60,135 nucleotides of DNA from an uncultured Rivibacter sp. (GTDB lineage: Bacteria > Pseudomonadota > Gammaproteobacteria > Burkholderiales > Burkholderiaceae), in assembly GCA_946481025.1 (NCBI GenBank), contig CAMLNA010000011.1, positions 1 through 60,135 of the forward strand, read 5' to 3'. The stretch's first letter is position 1, and every line of letters begins with the position of its first letter. The notes under the pieces are model-generated. The model worked only from the letters and a program-made list of their open reading frames with translations, ran no database searches and had not been told where the DNA came from. Position numbers and translations under genes: made by a program. Of this stretch, positions 29,062 to 37,807 are shown piece by piece.

Positions 29062-30347
29062 TGGGACTCTCCCGCCTGAGGCGGCGCCGCGAGCGGCCAG
29101 GTGGCGAGCTTCCAGAAGTACCAGCCGAAGTACAGCAGCGTCGCGGCCGACACGCCCCAGCCCGCACCCTGCAACCCACCCATCGCCAGCCCGGCGGCCA
29201 GGCCGGCCAGGAACATGAGCTGGCCGAGCATCGAATAGCGCAACGCCCAGCCCTGCGCGTTCCAGGCCATCGTCACCACCGCGAGCGGCGACGCGACGAA
29301 GTGCACGCCGATGTAGAGCGCGAGGCCCCGCGCCAGCTCGCCGGCTGCCCGCCACTCTTCGCCGAAAAGCCGGGCAAAGGCCCAGGGCCCGGCAAGCCAC
29401 AACGCAACCACCAGCGGCGCCGCGACGAGGCCGAGCATCAGCATCACGCGCACGACGTCGGCACGGGCGGCTGCGGTGGCCAGCCCCTGCGACTGCGCGA
29501 GACGTGGATACAGCGCCTGCGACACGGCGCTGCCCACCAGCGTGGCGGGCGCCTTGAGATAACGCAGCGTGAGGCCCCAGAAGCCTGCCGCGGGCGCCCC
29601 GGCCATGGCCGCGATGAGCGACAGCGACAACGTGTCGAGCAGTGCGCCGTTGAAGGCATGCGGCGTGTTGAGCAGCGGGAAGCTGCGGTGCCGCCGGGCC
29701 GCCTCGATCAATTGCGCGCGCGGCACCCGCCACCAGGCCGCCAGCCGCAGGCGCGCCTGCGCCACCAGCAGCAGCACCGCCGCGCCGGCCGCGACCAGGG
29801 GTGCCACGACCAGGCCCATGAGCCCTGCCTGTGCTGCACCGGCCGCCGCCTGTGCCAATGCACCGCCGCCATGCTGCACCACGCGTGCGGCGGCCAGCGC
29901 CTTGAAGCGCTGCTCGCGCGTGGCCAGGAGCGTGGCCAGCGACACGCTGCCCAATGCCAGCACAGCCAGCGGCAACCACATCGGCCACGCCTCGCCTGTC
30001 ACGGCCGACCAGGCGGCGGCCCCGATCGAACACAGCAAGGTCGTCAAAAGCAGCAGCCACACCGAAAGCGCGAGCAGCGCCCGTCCCTCGTCTTCGTCGC
30101 GCGCCAGCGGGAGGGCGAACTCGTAGCGCGCGCACGCCACCACGGCCGCATTGGTGGCCACCGCCATGAACAGGTGGTACAGGCCGAATTCCTGCGGCGT
30201 GTAGAGCCGCGTCAGCAGCGGCCCGAGCAGCAGCGGCAGCAGCTGCGCCAGTGCGCCGCCCGCCAGCAGCGTGAGGACGGCTCGCAGCAGCGCGGGTGAC
30301 GAACCTGTGTCGGCTGCGGGCGAGTGCATCAGGGCTGGTGCCGCCAT
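29058..30347 (-). CDS. wzx: polysaccharide flippase (Wzx), second copy type
   Basis: 429 residues with 12-14 hydrophobic segments. PLLTRLYTPQEFGLYHLFMA near residues 43-62 is the characteristic N-terminal signature of Wzx/RfbX proteins. It is not closely similar by eye to the WzxE-like protein at 7771-9033. It would export the repeat unit started by the PglC-type transferase. The Met at 30329 is an alternative start. The downstream acyltransferase overlaps its stop. Confidence 0.85.
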   Translation of the reverse strand: MAAPALMHSPAADTGSSPALLRAVLTLLAGGALAQLLPLLLGPLLTRLYTPQEFGLYHLFMAVATNAAVVACARYEFALPLARDEDEGRALLALSVWLLLLTTLLCSIGAAAWSAVTGEAWPMWLPLAVLALGSVSLATLLATREQRFKALAAARVVQHGGGALAQAAAGAAQAGLMGLVVAPLVAAGAAVLLLVAQARLRLAAWWRVPRAQLIEAARRHRSFPLLNTPHAFNGALLDTLSLSLIAAMAGAPAAGFWGLTLRYLKAPATLVGSAVSQALYPRLAQSQGLATAAARADVVRVMLMLGLVAAPLVVALWLAGPWAFARLFGEEWRAAGELARGLALYIGVHFVASPLAVVTMAWNAQGWALRYSMLGQLMFLAGLAAGLAMGGLQGAGWGVSAATLLYFGWYFWKLATWPLAAPPQAGESQ

Positions 30348-30356
30348 GCCGCAGGG

Positions 30357-31454
30357 TCAGGGCGCCAGCGCCCGGCGCAATGCCACGAGCACCCGGTCCT
30401 GGTCGGACGTGGACAGGTCCGCGCTCATCGGCAGGCTCAGCACGCGCTCGGCCGCCGACTCGCTGTGCGGGAGGCTGCGCGCCGGCGCGAACGCCTCGTA
30501 GGCCGGCTGGCGGTGCAGCGGCCGCGGGTAATGCACGGCGGTGGGAATGCCCGCCTCCTGCAGGGCTGCCTGCACCCGGGCGCGGTCGGGCACCAGCACC
30601 GTGTACTGGCCCCAGACGCAGTCGCGGTCGGGCCGCACCGCCAGTCGCTGCACACCCGGCACTGCGGCCAGCAGGTCGTGGTAGCGGGCACCGATGGCCA
30701 GCCGCTGCTGCAGCTCCCATTCGAAACGCTCCAGCTTGGCCAGCACGACGGCGCATTGCAGTGTGTCCATGCGACCGCCCACGCCGACACGCGTATGCGT
30801 GTAACGCGCGCTCTGGCCGTGCACCCGCAGCTCACGGCAGGCCAGCGCCAGCACGTCGTCATTGGTGAAGATGGCGCCGCCATCGCCATAACAGCCCAAC
30901 GGCTTGCTCGGGAAGAAGCTGGTGCAGCCGAAGGTGGAAAGGTTGCAGCTGCGGCGCCCCTGGTAGCTGGCGCCGAAGCTCTGCGCAGCGTCTTCGATCA
31001 CCGACAGGCCATGGCGGGAGGCGATGGCGTTGATGGCGTCCATGTCGGCCACCTGGCCATACAGGCTCACCGGCATGATGGCGCGCGTGCGCGGTGTGAT
31101 GGCGGCCTCGATGAGGCGTGCATCGATATTGCAGGTGTCCGGTTCTATGTCCACGAACACCGGCCAGCCGCCCAGCAGCACGATCATCTCCGCGGTGGCG
31201 GCAAAGGTGAACGGGGTGGTGATGACCTCGTCGCCGGGCTTCAGGTCGAGCGCCATCAGCGAGATCAACAAGGCTTCGGTGCCGCTGGCCACCGTGACGC
31301 AGTGCCGGGCGCCGGTGTAGGCCGCGAGCGCCTCCTCGAGTTCGCGGACCTCCGGTCCCATGACGTACTGGCCATGGTCGAGAACGCGCTGGATGCGCGC
31401 GTCGATGGAAGTCTTGAGGGCCGCGTATTGCGCCTTGAGGTCGATGAATTGCAT
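30357..31454 (-). CDS. wbpE: UDP-2-acetamido-2-deoxy-3-oxo-glucuronate aminotransferase
   Basis: 365 residues, a DegT-family PLP enzyme beginning MQFIDLKAQY as in WbpE. The Schiff-base lysine is Lys184 in SFFPSKPLGCYGDGG, a WbpE-type string, with EDAAQSFGA binding the cofactor. WbpE uses glutamate to aminate C3 of the 3-keto uronic acid produced by WbpB. The order wbpB-wbpD-wbpE here matches a coherent UDP-GlcNAc(3NAc)A route. It starts 5 bases after the wbpD stop; an upstream in-frame TTG at 31463 is less likely. Confidence 0.9.
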   Translation of the reverse strand: MQFIDLKAQYAALKTSIDARIQRVLDHGQYVMGPEVRELEEALAAYTGARHCVTVASGTEALLISLMALDLKPGDEVITTPFTFAATAEMIVLLGGWPVFVDIEPDTCNIDARLIEAAITPRTRAIMPVSLYGQVADMDAINAIASRHGLSVIEDAAQSFGASYQGRRSCNLSTFGCTSFFPSKPLGCYGDGGAIFTNDDVLALACRELRVHGQSARYTHTRVGVGGRMDTLQCAVVLAKLERFEWELQQRLAIGARYHDLLAAVPGVQRLAVRPDRDCVWGQYTVLVPDRARVQAALQEAGIPTAVHYPRPLHRQPAYEAFAPARSLPHSESAAERVLSLPMSADLSTSDQDRVLVALRRALAP

Positions 31455-31459
31455 GGGGC

Positions 31460-32038
31460 TCAATCGAGAGGCTGCACCGTGTCACCGTGCAGGCGGTAGC
31501 GTTCGCCGGTGGACGGGCAGACAGCTTCGCCCTCGCCCCGAACGGGCAGGGCCAGGCGCTCGCCGTGGCGGCTCATCCAGCCGATGCGCCTGGCCGGCAC
31601 GCCGACCACCAGCGCGAAGTCCGGCACATCTTTCTGCACCACGGCGCCGGCGCCCACGAAGGCATAGCGGCCAATGGTGACGCCGCACACGATCGTGCAG
31701 TTGGCGCCGAGCGTGGCGCCCTGCCTCACCAGCGTGCGGCGGTACTCGCTCTTGCGCGGCACGGCGGCACGCGGGTTGTAGACGTTGGTGAACACCATGC
31801 TGGGGCCGCAGAACACATCGTCTTCCAAGGTCACCGCGTCGTAGACCGACACGTTGTTCTGGATGCGCACGTTGCGGCCGATGTTCACGTCGTTGCCGAT
31901 GAACACGTTCTGGCCCAGCGCACTGCGCTCGCCGATGCGCGCGCCCGCGCTCACATGGCAGAAGTGCCAGACCTTGGTGCCTTCGCCGAGTTGCGCCCCC
32001 TCGTCGACGATGGCGCTGTCATGCTTCCAGTAAGGCAT
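31460..32038 (-). CDS. wbpD: UDP-2-acetamido-3-amino-2,3-dideoxy-glucuronate N-acetyltransferase
   Basis: 192 residues, the same size as Pseudomonas WbpD (191). It is a left-handed beta-helix protein with hexapeptide repeats: [39 protein letters not shown], then [29 protein letters not shown]. The phrase [14 protein letters not shown] is typical. It acetylates the 3-amino group made by WbpE, giving UDP-GlcNAc3NAcA. It starts 2 bases after the wbpB stop, in the same operon. Confidence 0.92.
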   Translation of the reverse strand: MPYWKHDSAIVDEGAQLGEGTKVWHFCHVSAGARIGERSALGQNVFIGNDVNIGRNVRIQNNVSVYDAVTLEDDVFCGPSMVFTNVYNPRAAVPRKSEYRRTLVRQGATLGANCTIVCGVTIGRYAFVGAGAVVQKDVPDFALVVGVPARRIGWMSRHGERLALPVRGEGEAVCPSTGERYRLHGDTVQPLD

Positions 32039-32040
32039 GG

Positions 32041-33099
32041 TCAGAACACCAGCGGCAGGCCGACGCGAACGCCGTCGCGCGCCGAGCGGTAGGCAGCAAT
32101 GATGACTTCGAGCGAGCGCAAGCCCTCGTACCCGTCGACCTCGGCGCTCGCCTCGCCGCGCAGCGTGCGGATCACGTTGTCGTAGTACAGCGGGTGCCCG
32201 AAGCCGTAGACCGAAGGCGTCGCATAGCTGGCGTCGCGAACGTCCGCATCCTCCGGGCGCGGCTCGTCGAATTCCCAGTGCTGGATCTCGTTGACCGCGA
32301 CGCCGCCGATGCGCACCGTGCCGCGCTCGCCCAGCAGCGTGATGCTGCCTTCGAAGTTCTTGCCGTGGGTGAGCATGGTGACGTTGATGGAGGCGAGCGC
32401 GCCGGAGCGCAGCCGCAGCGACATCACGCCGGTGTCTTCGGCCTCGATGTCGCGCGCCAAGGTGGCGGTGTAGGCATGTACGTTGTCCACCGGTCCGATG
32501 AGCCAGTCGACCATGTCCACATAGTGGCTGGCCTGGTTCATGAAGGCGCCGCCGTCCATGTCCCAGCGGCCGCGCCACGGTGCCTCGTCGTAGTAGCTCT
32601 GCGGGCGCGTCCAGAACACGTTGACGTTGGCCATCACGATGCGACCGAAGCGTCCCTGGTCGATGGCCTGCTTGAGCCGCTGCATCGTGGCATTGAGGCG
32701 GTTCTGCTTCACGACGAACAGCTTCACGCCGGCATCACGGCAGGCGCGCACCATGGCCATGCCTTCGTCCCATTTGGTCGCCATGGGCTTTTCGGTCAGC
32801 ACGTGCCGGCCCGCCTGGGCCACCTTGATGGCCTGGCGCGGGTGCAGTCCGCTGGGCGTGGCCAGGATGACGACGTCGGCATCGCTTGCCGCCAGCAGCG
32901 CATCGATCGAGGCATGCGCGGCGGCGCCGGTCGCAGCGGCGGTCGCTGCCAGCACTTCAGGCTTGTTGTCGCACACCGCCACCAGCTCGGCGCGCTCGCG
33001 GTGGCGCTCCAGCGCTGCGATGTGATTCCTTGAAATGCGGCCGCAGCCCACCAGGGCGAAGCGGATCTTTCTGTCGATGACGGGATGCGGTGCACTCAT
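32041..33099 (-). CDS. wbpB: UDP-N-acetylglucosaminuronate 3-dehydrogenase
   Basis: 352 residues, Gfo/Idh/MocA fold. The NAD loop is [10 protein letters not shown] near residues 18-27, the signature EKPMA follows at about residue 105, and a predominantly beta C-terminal domain carries [18 protein letters not shown] with the catalytic-type His. WbpB oxidises C3 of UDP-GlcNAcA. It is the first gene of the minus-strand group and starts 103 bases from lysS on the other strand, so the promoter for this half of the locus should be in that gap. Confidence 0.9.
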   Translation of the reverse strand: MSAPHPVIDRKIRFALVGCGRISRNHIAALERHRERAELVAVCDNKPEVLAATAAATGAAAHASIDALLAASDADVVILATPSGLHPRQAIKVAQAGRHVLTEKPMATKWDEGMAMVRACRDAGVKLFVVKQNRLNATMQRLKQAIDQGRFGRIVMANVNVFWTRPQSYYDEAPWRGRWDMDGGAFMNQASHYVDMVDWLIGPVDNVHAYTATLARDIEAEDTGVMSLRLRSGALASINVTMLTHGKNFEGSITLLGERGTVRIGGVAVNEIQHWEFDEPRPEDADVRDASYATPSVYGFGHPLYYDNVIRTLRGEASAEVDGYEGLRSLEVIIAAYRSARDGVRVGLPLVF

Positions 33100-33202
33100 G
33101 GAAAACCGTGCGCCCACTCGAGGGAAGACGGGCAAAGCGGCAAGTTTACCGGGGCACCGCGGGCGCGGCCCTAAAATTGCCAGCAAATTCAACGAGTTGA
33201 AG

Positions 33203-34717
33203 ATGACCTCCACGCCCCAACAGCCCACCGCCCCCGCAGCCGCCGACGACAACCAGCTGATCGCCGAGCGCCGCGAGAAGCTCGCCGCCATTCGCGCCCG
33301 GGGCGTGGCCTTCCCCAACGACTTCAAGCCGCGCGACCATGCGGCCGACCTGCACCGCCAGCACGAAGGCAAGACCAACGAGGAGCTGGAGGCCCACCCG
33401 CTGGTCGCCTGCATCGCAGGCCGCATGATGCTCAAGCGCGTGATGGGCAAGGCCTGCTTCGCCACCCTGCAGGACGGCTCGGGCCGGCTGCAGGTCTACG
33501 TGACGGCCGACGGCGTGGGCATGGACACGCTCAACGCGTTCAAGCACTGGGACCTGGGCGACATCCTCGGCTGCGAAGGCACGCTCTTCAAGACCAAGAC
33601 CGGCGAGCTGACCATCAAGGTGTCGAGCATCCGCCTGCTGACCAAGAACCTGCGGCCGCTGCCCGACAAGTTCCACGGCATGGCCGACCAGGAACTCAAG
33701 TACCGCCAGCGCTATGTCGACCTCATCATGGACGAGCAGGCGCGCGCGCGATTCGCGGCCCGCAGCAAGGCGGTCGCGTCGATCCGACAGTTCATGGTCG
33801 AGCACGGATTCCTGGAGGTGGAAACGCCGATGCTGCACCCCATCCCGGGCGGTGCCAACGCGAAGCCCTTCGTGACGCACCACAACGCGCTCGACCAGGA
33901 GATGTTCCTGCGCATCGCACCGGAGCTGTACCTGAAGCGGCTGGTGGTGGGCGGCTTCGAGCGCGTGTTCGAGATCAACCGCAACTTCCGCAACGAAGGC
34001 ATCTCGGTACGGCACAACCCCGAGTTCACGATGATGGAGTTCTATGCGGCCTACTGGAACCACCACGACCTGATGGACTACACCGAGGCCCTGCTGCGCC
34101 ACGCGGCGCGCAAGGCCACCGGCTCGGCCCATGTGAAGTACCAGGGGCAGGACGTGGACCTCGAAGCGCCGTTCGCGCGCCTGTCGGTGCGCGACTCGCT
34201 GGTCAAGTACGCCGGCCTGTCGCAGGCCGAGTCGCGCGACGCCCGGGTGCTGCACGACAAGCTGAAGGCCCTGGGCGAGGAGCCGCCGGCGCACTGGTCG
34301 CTGGCCGAGCTGCAGTTCGGCCTGTTCGAGGCGGCCGTGGAAGAAAAGCTCTGGCAGCCGACCTTCATCATCGACTACCCCGTCGAGGTGTCGCCGCTGG
34401 CCCGCGCCTCGGACACCGACCCGACCGTCACCGAACGGTTCGAGCTGTTCATCACCGGGCGCGAATTCGGCAACGGATTCTCCGAGCTCAACGATCCGGA
34501 AGACCAGGCCGCGCGCTTCGCCGCCCAGGCCGCCAACAAGGATGCCGGCGACGAGGAGGCGATGTACTACGACGCCGACTTCATCCGCGCTCTCGAGTAC
34601 GGCCTGCCGCCCACCGGCGGCTGCGGCATCGGCATCGACCGGCTGATGATGCTGCTGACCGATTCGCCCAACATCCGCGACGTGATCCTGTTCCCCGCGC
34701 TCCGGCGCGAAGGGTAG
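33203..34717 (+). CDS. lysS: lysyl-tRNA synthetase (class II)
   Basis: 504 residues, standard length. The N-terminal OB-fold anticodon-binding domain ([19 protein letters not shown]) is followed by the class II core: motif 1 near [21 protein letters not shown], motif 2 [20 protein letters not shown], and motif 3 [13 protein letters not shown] near the end. The start at 33203 follows the AAG-rich leader; in-frame codons upstream belong to the divergent gene region. TAAAAT at 33172-33177 could serve as a -10 element, but no good -35 is present. A strong terminator follows. Confidence 0.97.
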   Translation: MTSTPQQPTAPAAADDNQLIAERREKLAAIRARGVAFPNDFKPRDHAADLHRQHEGKTNEELEAHPLVACIAGRMMLKRVMGKACFATLQDGSGRLQVYVTADGVGMDTLNAFKHWDLGDILGCEGTLFKTKTGELTIKVSSIRLLTKNLRPLPDKFHGMADQELKYRQRYVDLIMDEQARARFAARSKAVASIRQFMVEHGFLEVETPMLHPIPGGANAKPFVTHHNALDQEMFLRIAPELYLKRLVVGGFERVFEINRNFRNEGISVRHNPEFTMMEFYAAYWNHHDLMDYTEALLRHAARKATGSAHVKYQGQDVDLEAPFARLSVRDSLVKYAGLSQAESRDARVLHDKLKALGEEPPAHWSLAELQFGLFEAAVEEKLWQPTFIIDYPVEVSPLARASDTDPTVTERFELFITGREFGNGFSELNDPEDQAARFAAQAANKDAGDEEAMYYDADFIRALEYGLPPTGGCGIGIDRLMMLLTDSPNIRDVILFPALRREG

Positions 34718-34727
34718 CGACACCAGC

Positions 34728-34748
34728 GACCGGTGATGAGTGACCGGT
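34728..34748 (+). repeat. short direct repeat GACCGGT between lysS and its terminator
   Basis: GACCGGT occurs at 34728-34734 and 34742-34748, and TGATGA...TCATCA forms a small inverted repeat across the second copy. A similar degenerate string of GTCAC units lies on the other side of the terminator at about 34809-34834. These may be remnants of an extragenic repeat; function unknown. Confidence 0.35.
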
Positions 34749-34759
34749 CATCAATGCAA

Positions 34760-34796
34760 AAGGCCCCGGCACCTTGCGGTGCCGGGGCCTTGTCTT
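34760..34796. terminator. Rho-independent terminator after lysS, probably bidirectional
   Basis: A perfect 14-bp stem runs from 34760-34773 to 34778-34791 with a TTGC loop, followed by TTGTCTTT on the plus strand and preceded by AAAA on its left, which gives a T-run on the minus strand. It sits between the convergent lysS gene and the small secreted protein gene and can serve both. Confidence 0.9.
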
Positions 34797-34836
34797 TGCT
34801 GGCAACCCGTCACGGGTCACCAGTCGCGAGTCACGA

Positions 34837-35217
34837 TTACTTGGCTTGTGCGTACTGCGGCTGGGCTTCCTTGGCAGCCGGCGCCAGGAACACGCCGTAG
34901 TCGGCCGGGTTGTACTCGGCACGCACGTCGGCGCGGGCCTTCGGAGCCTGGGCACGCACCGGCTCGCTCACTTGCGGCTGTTGCGTGGTGGGCAGGAACA
35001 CGCCGCTGTTGGCGGGGTTGCGCTCGGCATGCCAGCTCTCGGTACGGGCGCGCTGCTGGACCTGGGCACGCACGGCTTCACGGGTCTGCGTGCTCTGCTG
35101 CTGGGCTTGCGGCGCCAGGAAGACACCATAGTCCTCGGGCTTGGGGTCGGCAGCTTGAGCGCTCGTGGCGGCAACGGCGACAAGAAGGGTGGCAACGGTG
35201 GCAGACAGCTTGTTCAT
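34837..35217 (-). CDS. small secreted protein with three YGVFL-motif repeats, function unknown
   Basis: 126 residues. A Sec signal peptide ends at ATSAQA (cleavage after about residue 22). The mature part contains three copies of a motif: DYGVFLAP at 29-36, NSGVFLPT at 70-77 and DYGVFLAP at 106-113, spaced by 41 and 36 residues. Linkers are rich in Gln, Ala and Arg (TREAVRAQVQQRA). The second and third copies are preceded by NPA. The TR..VRA pattern slightly recalls DUF4148-type secreted proteins of Burkholderiales, but I do not recognise this family. AAAGGAAAT just before the ATG is a good ribosome-binding site. The gene shares the lysS terminator. Confidence 0.75.
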   Translation of the reverse strand: MNKLSATVATLLVAVAATSAQAADPKPEDYGVFLAPQAQQQSTQTREAVRAQVQQRARTESWHAERNPANSGVFLPTTQQPQVSEPVRAQAPKARADVRAEYNPADYGVFLAPAAKEAQPQYAQAK

Positions 35218-35238
35218 GACATTTCCTTTCGCACATCC

Positions 35239-35259
35239 GGGTTGGGTAGGTTGGGTGGG
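35239..35259 (+). other. G-tract cluster with G-quadruplex potential in the leader of the secreted protein gene
   Basis: Four GGG runs (35239-35241, 35244-35246, 35253-35255, 35257-35259) with short loops lie on the plus strand, that is, on the template strand of the minus-strand gene starting at 35217. It could form a quadruplex in the DNA during transcription; the mRNA itself would be C-rich here. Confidence 0.4.
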
Positions 35260-35299
35260 CTGGCGTCGGTGGATGCGCATCCGGCGTCGTCCATGGGTG

Positions 35300-35345
35300 C
35301 AACTGTAGAATTCATGGATTCGAAGATAAATCGCGAAATCGCGAA
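35300..35345 (-). promoter_or_regulatory. AT-rich island, candidate promoter of the small secreted protein gene
   Basis: This is the only clearly AT-rich stretch in the 324-base gap 35218-35541, and it lies 85-130 bases upstream of the minus-strand start. It contains a perfect tandem repeat of AAATCGCG at 35328-35343. Read on the minus strand, TACAGT could be a -10, but no convincing -35 is present. Nothing else gene-like was seen in this gap. Confidence 0.3.
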
Positions 35346-35541
35346 CCAACCGTTCCTGGATTTGCAACGATCCTCTCGACCCCTCCCCGAGGGCGGTGCC
35401 CGAGTCGACGGCCCTGCGATCCCCCGTACGCCGCTCTACGCCCACCTGCGGGCGATGGATGCACGACCTCGAGGCCGCTCCCCCTCGTTCGCGGGCAGCA
35501 GCGACAATCGCCGTCTTCTCACACGACCCCACCGCCCCACC

Positions 35542-36018
35542 GTGACCGCCCTGGCCCGCCCGCCTGCGCACCCGCACCCCGCCCACGGCTCCACGACGCC
35601 GCCCGCTCCGGTCGCCACGGGGCTGGCCTGTGCCGGCCTGCTGCCCTTCGTGCTGGGCGCATTGCTGGTGTGGCTGGTCCGCCCGGATGCCCACCCCTAC
35701 GTGGTGGACGCCCTGGCCAAGTACGCCGCACTGGCTGTCTCGTTCCTCGCGGGCGCCCATTGGGGGCTGGCGATGCGGCAGGCCGTGCCGTCGCCGGTGC
35801 CGTTCGCCCTGAGCGCGCTGTTCGTCTTCGTGGCCTGGGTGGCCGTGGTGATGCCCGCCTATGCGGGCCTCGTGCTGCAGGGAGCGGCTCTCGTCGGCTG
35901 CTACCTGGCAGACCGCAAGGGCTACGCATCCTCCGGGGTTGCGGCCTGGCTCACGCTTCGCTTCCGGCTCACCGCCGTGGCCTCGCTGTGCTGTTTCCTC
36001 GCCGCCGCGGGCAGCTGA
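35542..36018 (+). CDS. DUF3429 family membrane protein
   Basis: 158 residues from GTG 35542; an in-frame ATG at 35455 would add 29 Arg-rich residues and is less likely. Four to five membrane helices are visible: GLACAGLLPFVLGALLVWL, YAALAVSFLAGAHWGLAM, FALSALFVFVAWVAVVMP, YAGLVLQGAALVGC and a last one at the C-terminus. The pattern FLAGAHWG is what I remember for DUF3429. Function is unknown. It precedes the M61 peptidase gene by 15 bases and may be cotranscribed. Confidence 0.75.
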   Translation: MTALARPPAHPHPAHGSTTPPAPVATGLACAGLLPFVLGALLVWLVRPDAHPYVVDALAKYAALAVSFLAGAHWGLAMRQAVPSPVPFALSALFVFVAWVAVVMPAYAGLVLQGAALVGCYLADRKGYASSGVAAWLTLRFRLTAVASLCCFLAAAGS

Positions 36019-36033
36019 ACCACACCTTTCACC

Positions 36034-37767
36034 ATGATCCGATACCGCATCGAAGTCTTCGACGCCAACGCACACCTCTACCGCGTCACGCTCAAGCTGG
36101 CCGAGCCCGAGGCCGAGCAGGTGCTGAGCCTGCCGGTGTGGATCCCCGGCAGCTACCTGGTGCGCGAGTTCGCCCGGCACCTTTCGCACTTCGAGGCGAA
36201 ACAGGGCAGCCGGCCGGTACGGCTGGTGCAGCGTGACAAGGCGACCTGGGTGGCCCACTGCGACGGCCGCGGCGCGTTGACGGTGAGCTATCTCGTCTAC
36301 GCCTTCGACACCTCGGTGCGCACCGCCTGGCTCGATGCGCAACGCGGCTTCTTCAACGGCACCAGCGTGTTCCTGCGGGTGCACGGCCGCGAAGCCACGC
36401 CGCACCAGGTGCAGATCGGCGGCCTGCCGCGCGGCTGGGAAATCGCCACCGCCCTGCCGGCAGCCCAGTCCGGCGGTCGCGGGCTGCATGAGGCGGCCGA
36501 CTACGACGAGCTGGTCGATCACCCGGTGGAGCTCGGCCGCTTCTGGCGCGGCGAATTCAAGGCCGCCGGCATCACGCACGAGTTCGTGGTGGCCGGCGCC
36601 ATGCCCGGCTTCGACGGCAAGCGCCTGCTCGCCGACGCCCGCAAGATCTGCGAGGCCCAGATCGCCTTCTGGCACCCGGACGGCGCCAAGCCTCCGTTCA
36701 AGCGCTACGTGTTCCTGCTCAACGCCGTGGACGACGGCTACGGCGGCCTCGAGCACCGCGCCAGCACCGCCCTCATCGCCAACCGCCGCGACCTTCCGCG
36801 CGTGGGCATGCAGGGCCTGCCCGACGGCTACGTGACCCTGCTCGGGCTCATCAGCCACGAGTACTTCCACACCTGGAACGTCAAGCGCCTGAAGCCGCGG
36901 GAGTTCGCCCCCTACGACTACACGCGCGAGAACTACACGCAGCTGCTGTGGTTCTTCGAGGGCTTCACGTCCTACTACGACGACATCTTCCTCGTGCGCG
37001 CCGGCCTCATCGACGAGGCGCGCTACCTCAAGCTGGTGGCCAAGACGGTGAACCAGGTGCTGGGCACGCCGGGCCGGCAGGTGCAAAGCGTCGCGCAGTC
37101 CAGCTTCGACGCCTGGGTCAAGTACTACCGCCCGGACGAGAACAGCAGCAACGCCACGGTGAGCTACTACACCAAGGGCTCGCTGGTGGCGCTGGCGCTG
37201 GACCTCACCCTGCGCGGAGAAGGCAAGGGCACGCTCGATGCGGTGCTGCAGGCGCTGTGGCAGCAGAGCCAGGGCGGCCCGATCGACGAAGCCGACATCC
37301 TGGGGGCCCTGCAGCAGGTGGGCAAACGCAGCTACCGCCGTGAACTCGGCGCCTGGGTGCACGGCACCGGCGAGCTGCCGCTGGCCGCCCTGCTCGAAAC
37401 CCACGGAGTGGCATGGAAGCAGGATGCCCCATCCGCCGTGCAGCGCCTGGGTGCGCGCATGAACGAAGCGAACGGCAGCCTCAAGGTGCAGTCGGTGCTG
37501 CGCGGCAGCGCGGCCGAGGCAGCCGGCCTGGCCCCAGGCGACGAACTCATCGCCCTGGGCGACTGGCGCCTGCGCAAGCTGGACGACCTGGTGCTGCTGC
37601 GCGCCTTCGACCAGCCGCTGCCGCTCCTTGCCGCGCGCGACGGCCGCCTCCTGCATCTCACGCTGCCCACCACCAGCGCGGCACAAGGCACCGTGACCCT
37701 CGCGCCCAACACGCAGGCAGGCCACCCCGTGAACAAGCGCCGCGCAGCGTGGCTGGCGCCACGCTGA
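36034..37767 (+). CDS. M61 family metallopeptidase (glycyl aminopeptidase-like) with PDZ domain
   Basis: 577 residues. An N-terminal beta-sandwich (VWIPGSYLVREFARH) is followed by a gluzincin catalytic domain: GGLEHRAS, then the zinc motif HEYFH with His275, Glu276 and His279, and the downstream ENYTQLLWFFEGFTSYYDD supplying the third ligand Glu. A C-terminal PDZ domain (VLRGSAAEAAGLAPGDELIAL) spans about residues 485-560. This is the standard M61 layout. There is no signal peptide, so it appears cytoplasmic. The peptide substrate is unknown. Confidence 0.9.
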   Translation: MIRYRIEVFDANAHLYRVTLKLAEPEAEQVLSLPVWIPGSYLVREFARHLSHFEAKQGSRPVRLVQRDKATWVAHCDGRGALTVSYLVYAFDTSVRTAWLDAQRGFFNGTSVFLRVHGREATPHQVQIGGLPRGWEIATALPAAQSGGRGLHEAADYDELVDHPVELGRFWRGEFKAAGITHEFVVAGAMPGFDGKRLLADARKICEAQIAFWHPDGAKPPFKRYVFLLNAVDDGYGGLEHRASTALIANRRDLPRVGMQGLPDGYVTLLGLISHEYFHTWNVKRLKPREFAPYDYTRENYTQLLWFFEGFTSYYDDIFLVRAGLIDEARYLKLVAKTVNQVLGTPGRQVQSVAQSSFDAWVKYYRPDENSSNATVSYYTKGSLVALALDLTLRGEGKGTLDAVLQALWQQSQGGPIDEADILGALQQVGKRSYRRELGAWVHGTGELPLAALLETHGVAWKQDAPSAVQRLGARMNEANGSLKVQSVLRGSAAEAAGLAPGDELIALGDWRLRKLDDLVLLRAFDQPLPLLAARDGRLLHLTLPTTSAAQGTVTLAPNTQAGHPVNKRRAAWLAPR

Positions 37768-37807
37768 CGCCCGGCGCCGCCCCGCCCCGATCCACGCTGT
37801 CGCGACC

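Noticed and set aside
33145..33177. Promoter for lysS made of TTTACC and TAAAAT
   Set aside because: The spacer would be 21 bases, too long for a standard sigma-70 promoter; only the -10-like element is mentioned in the lysS entry.
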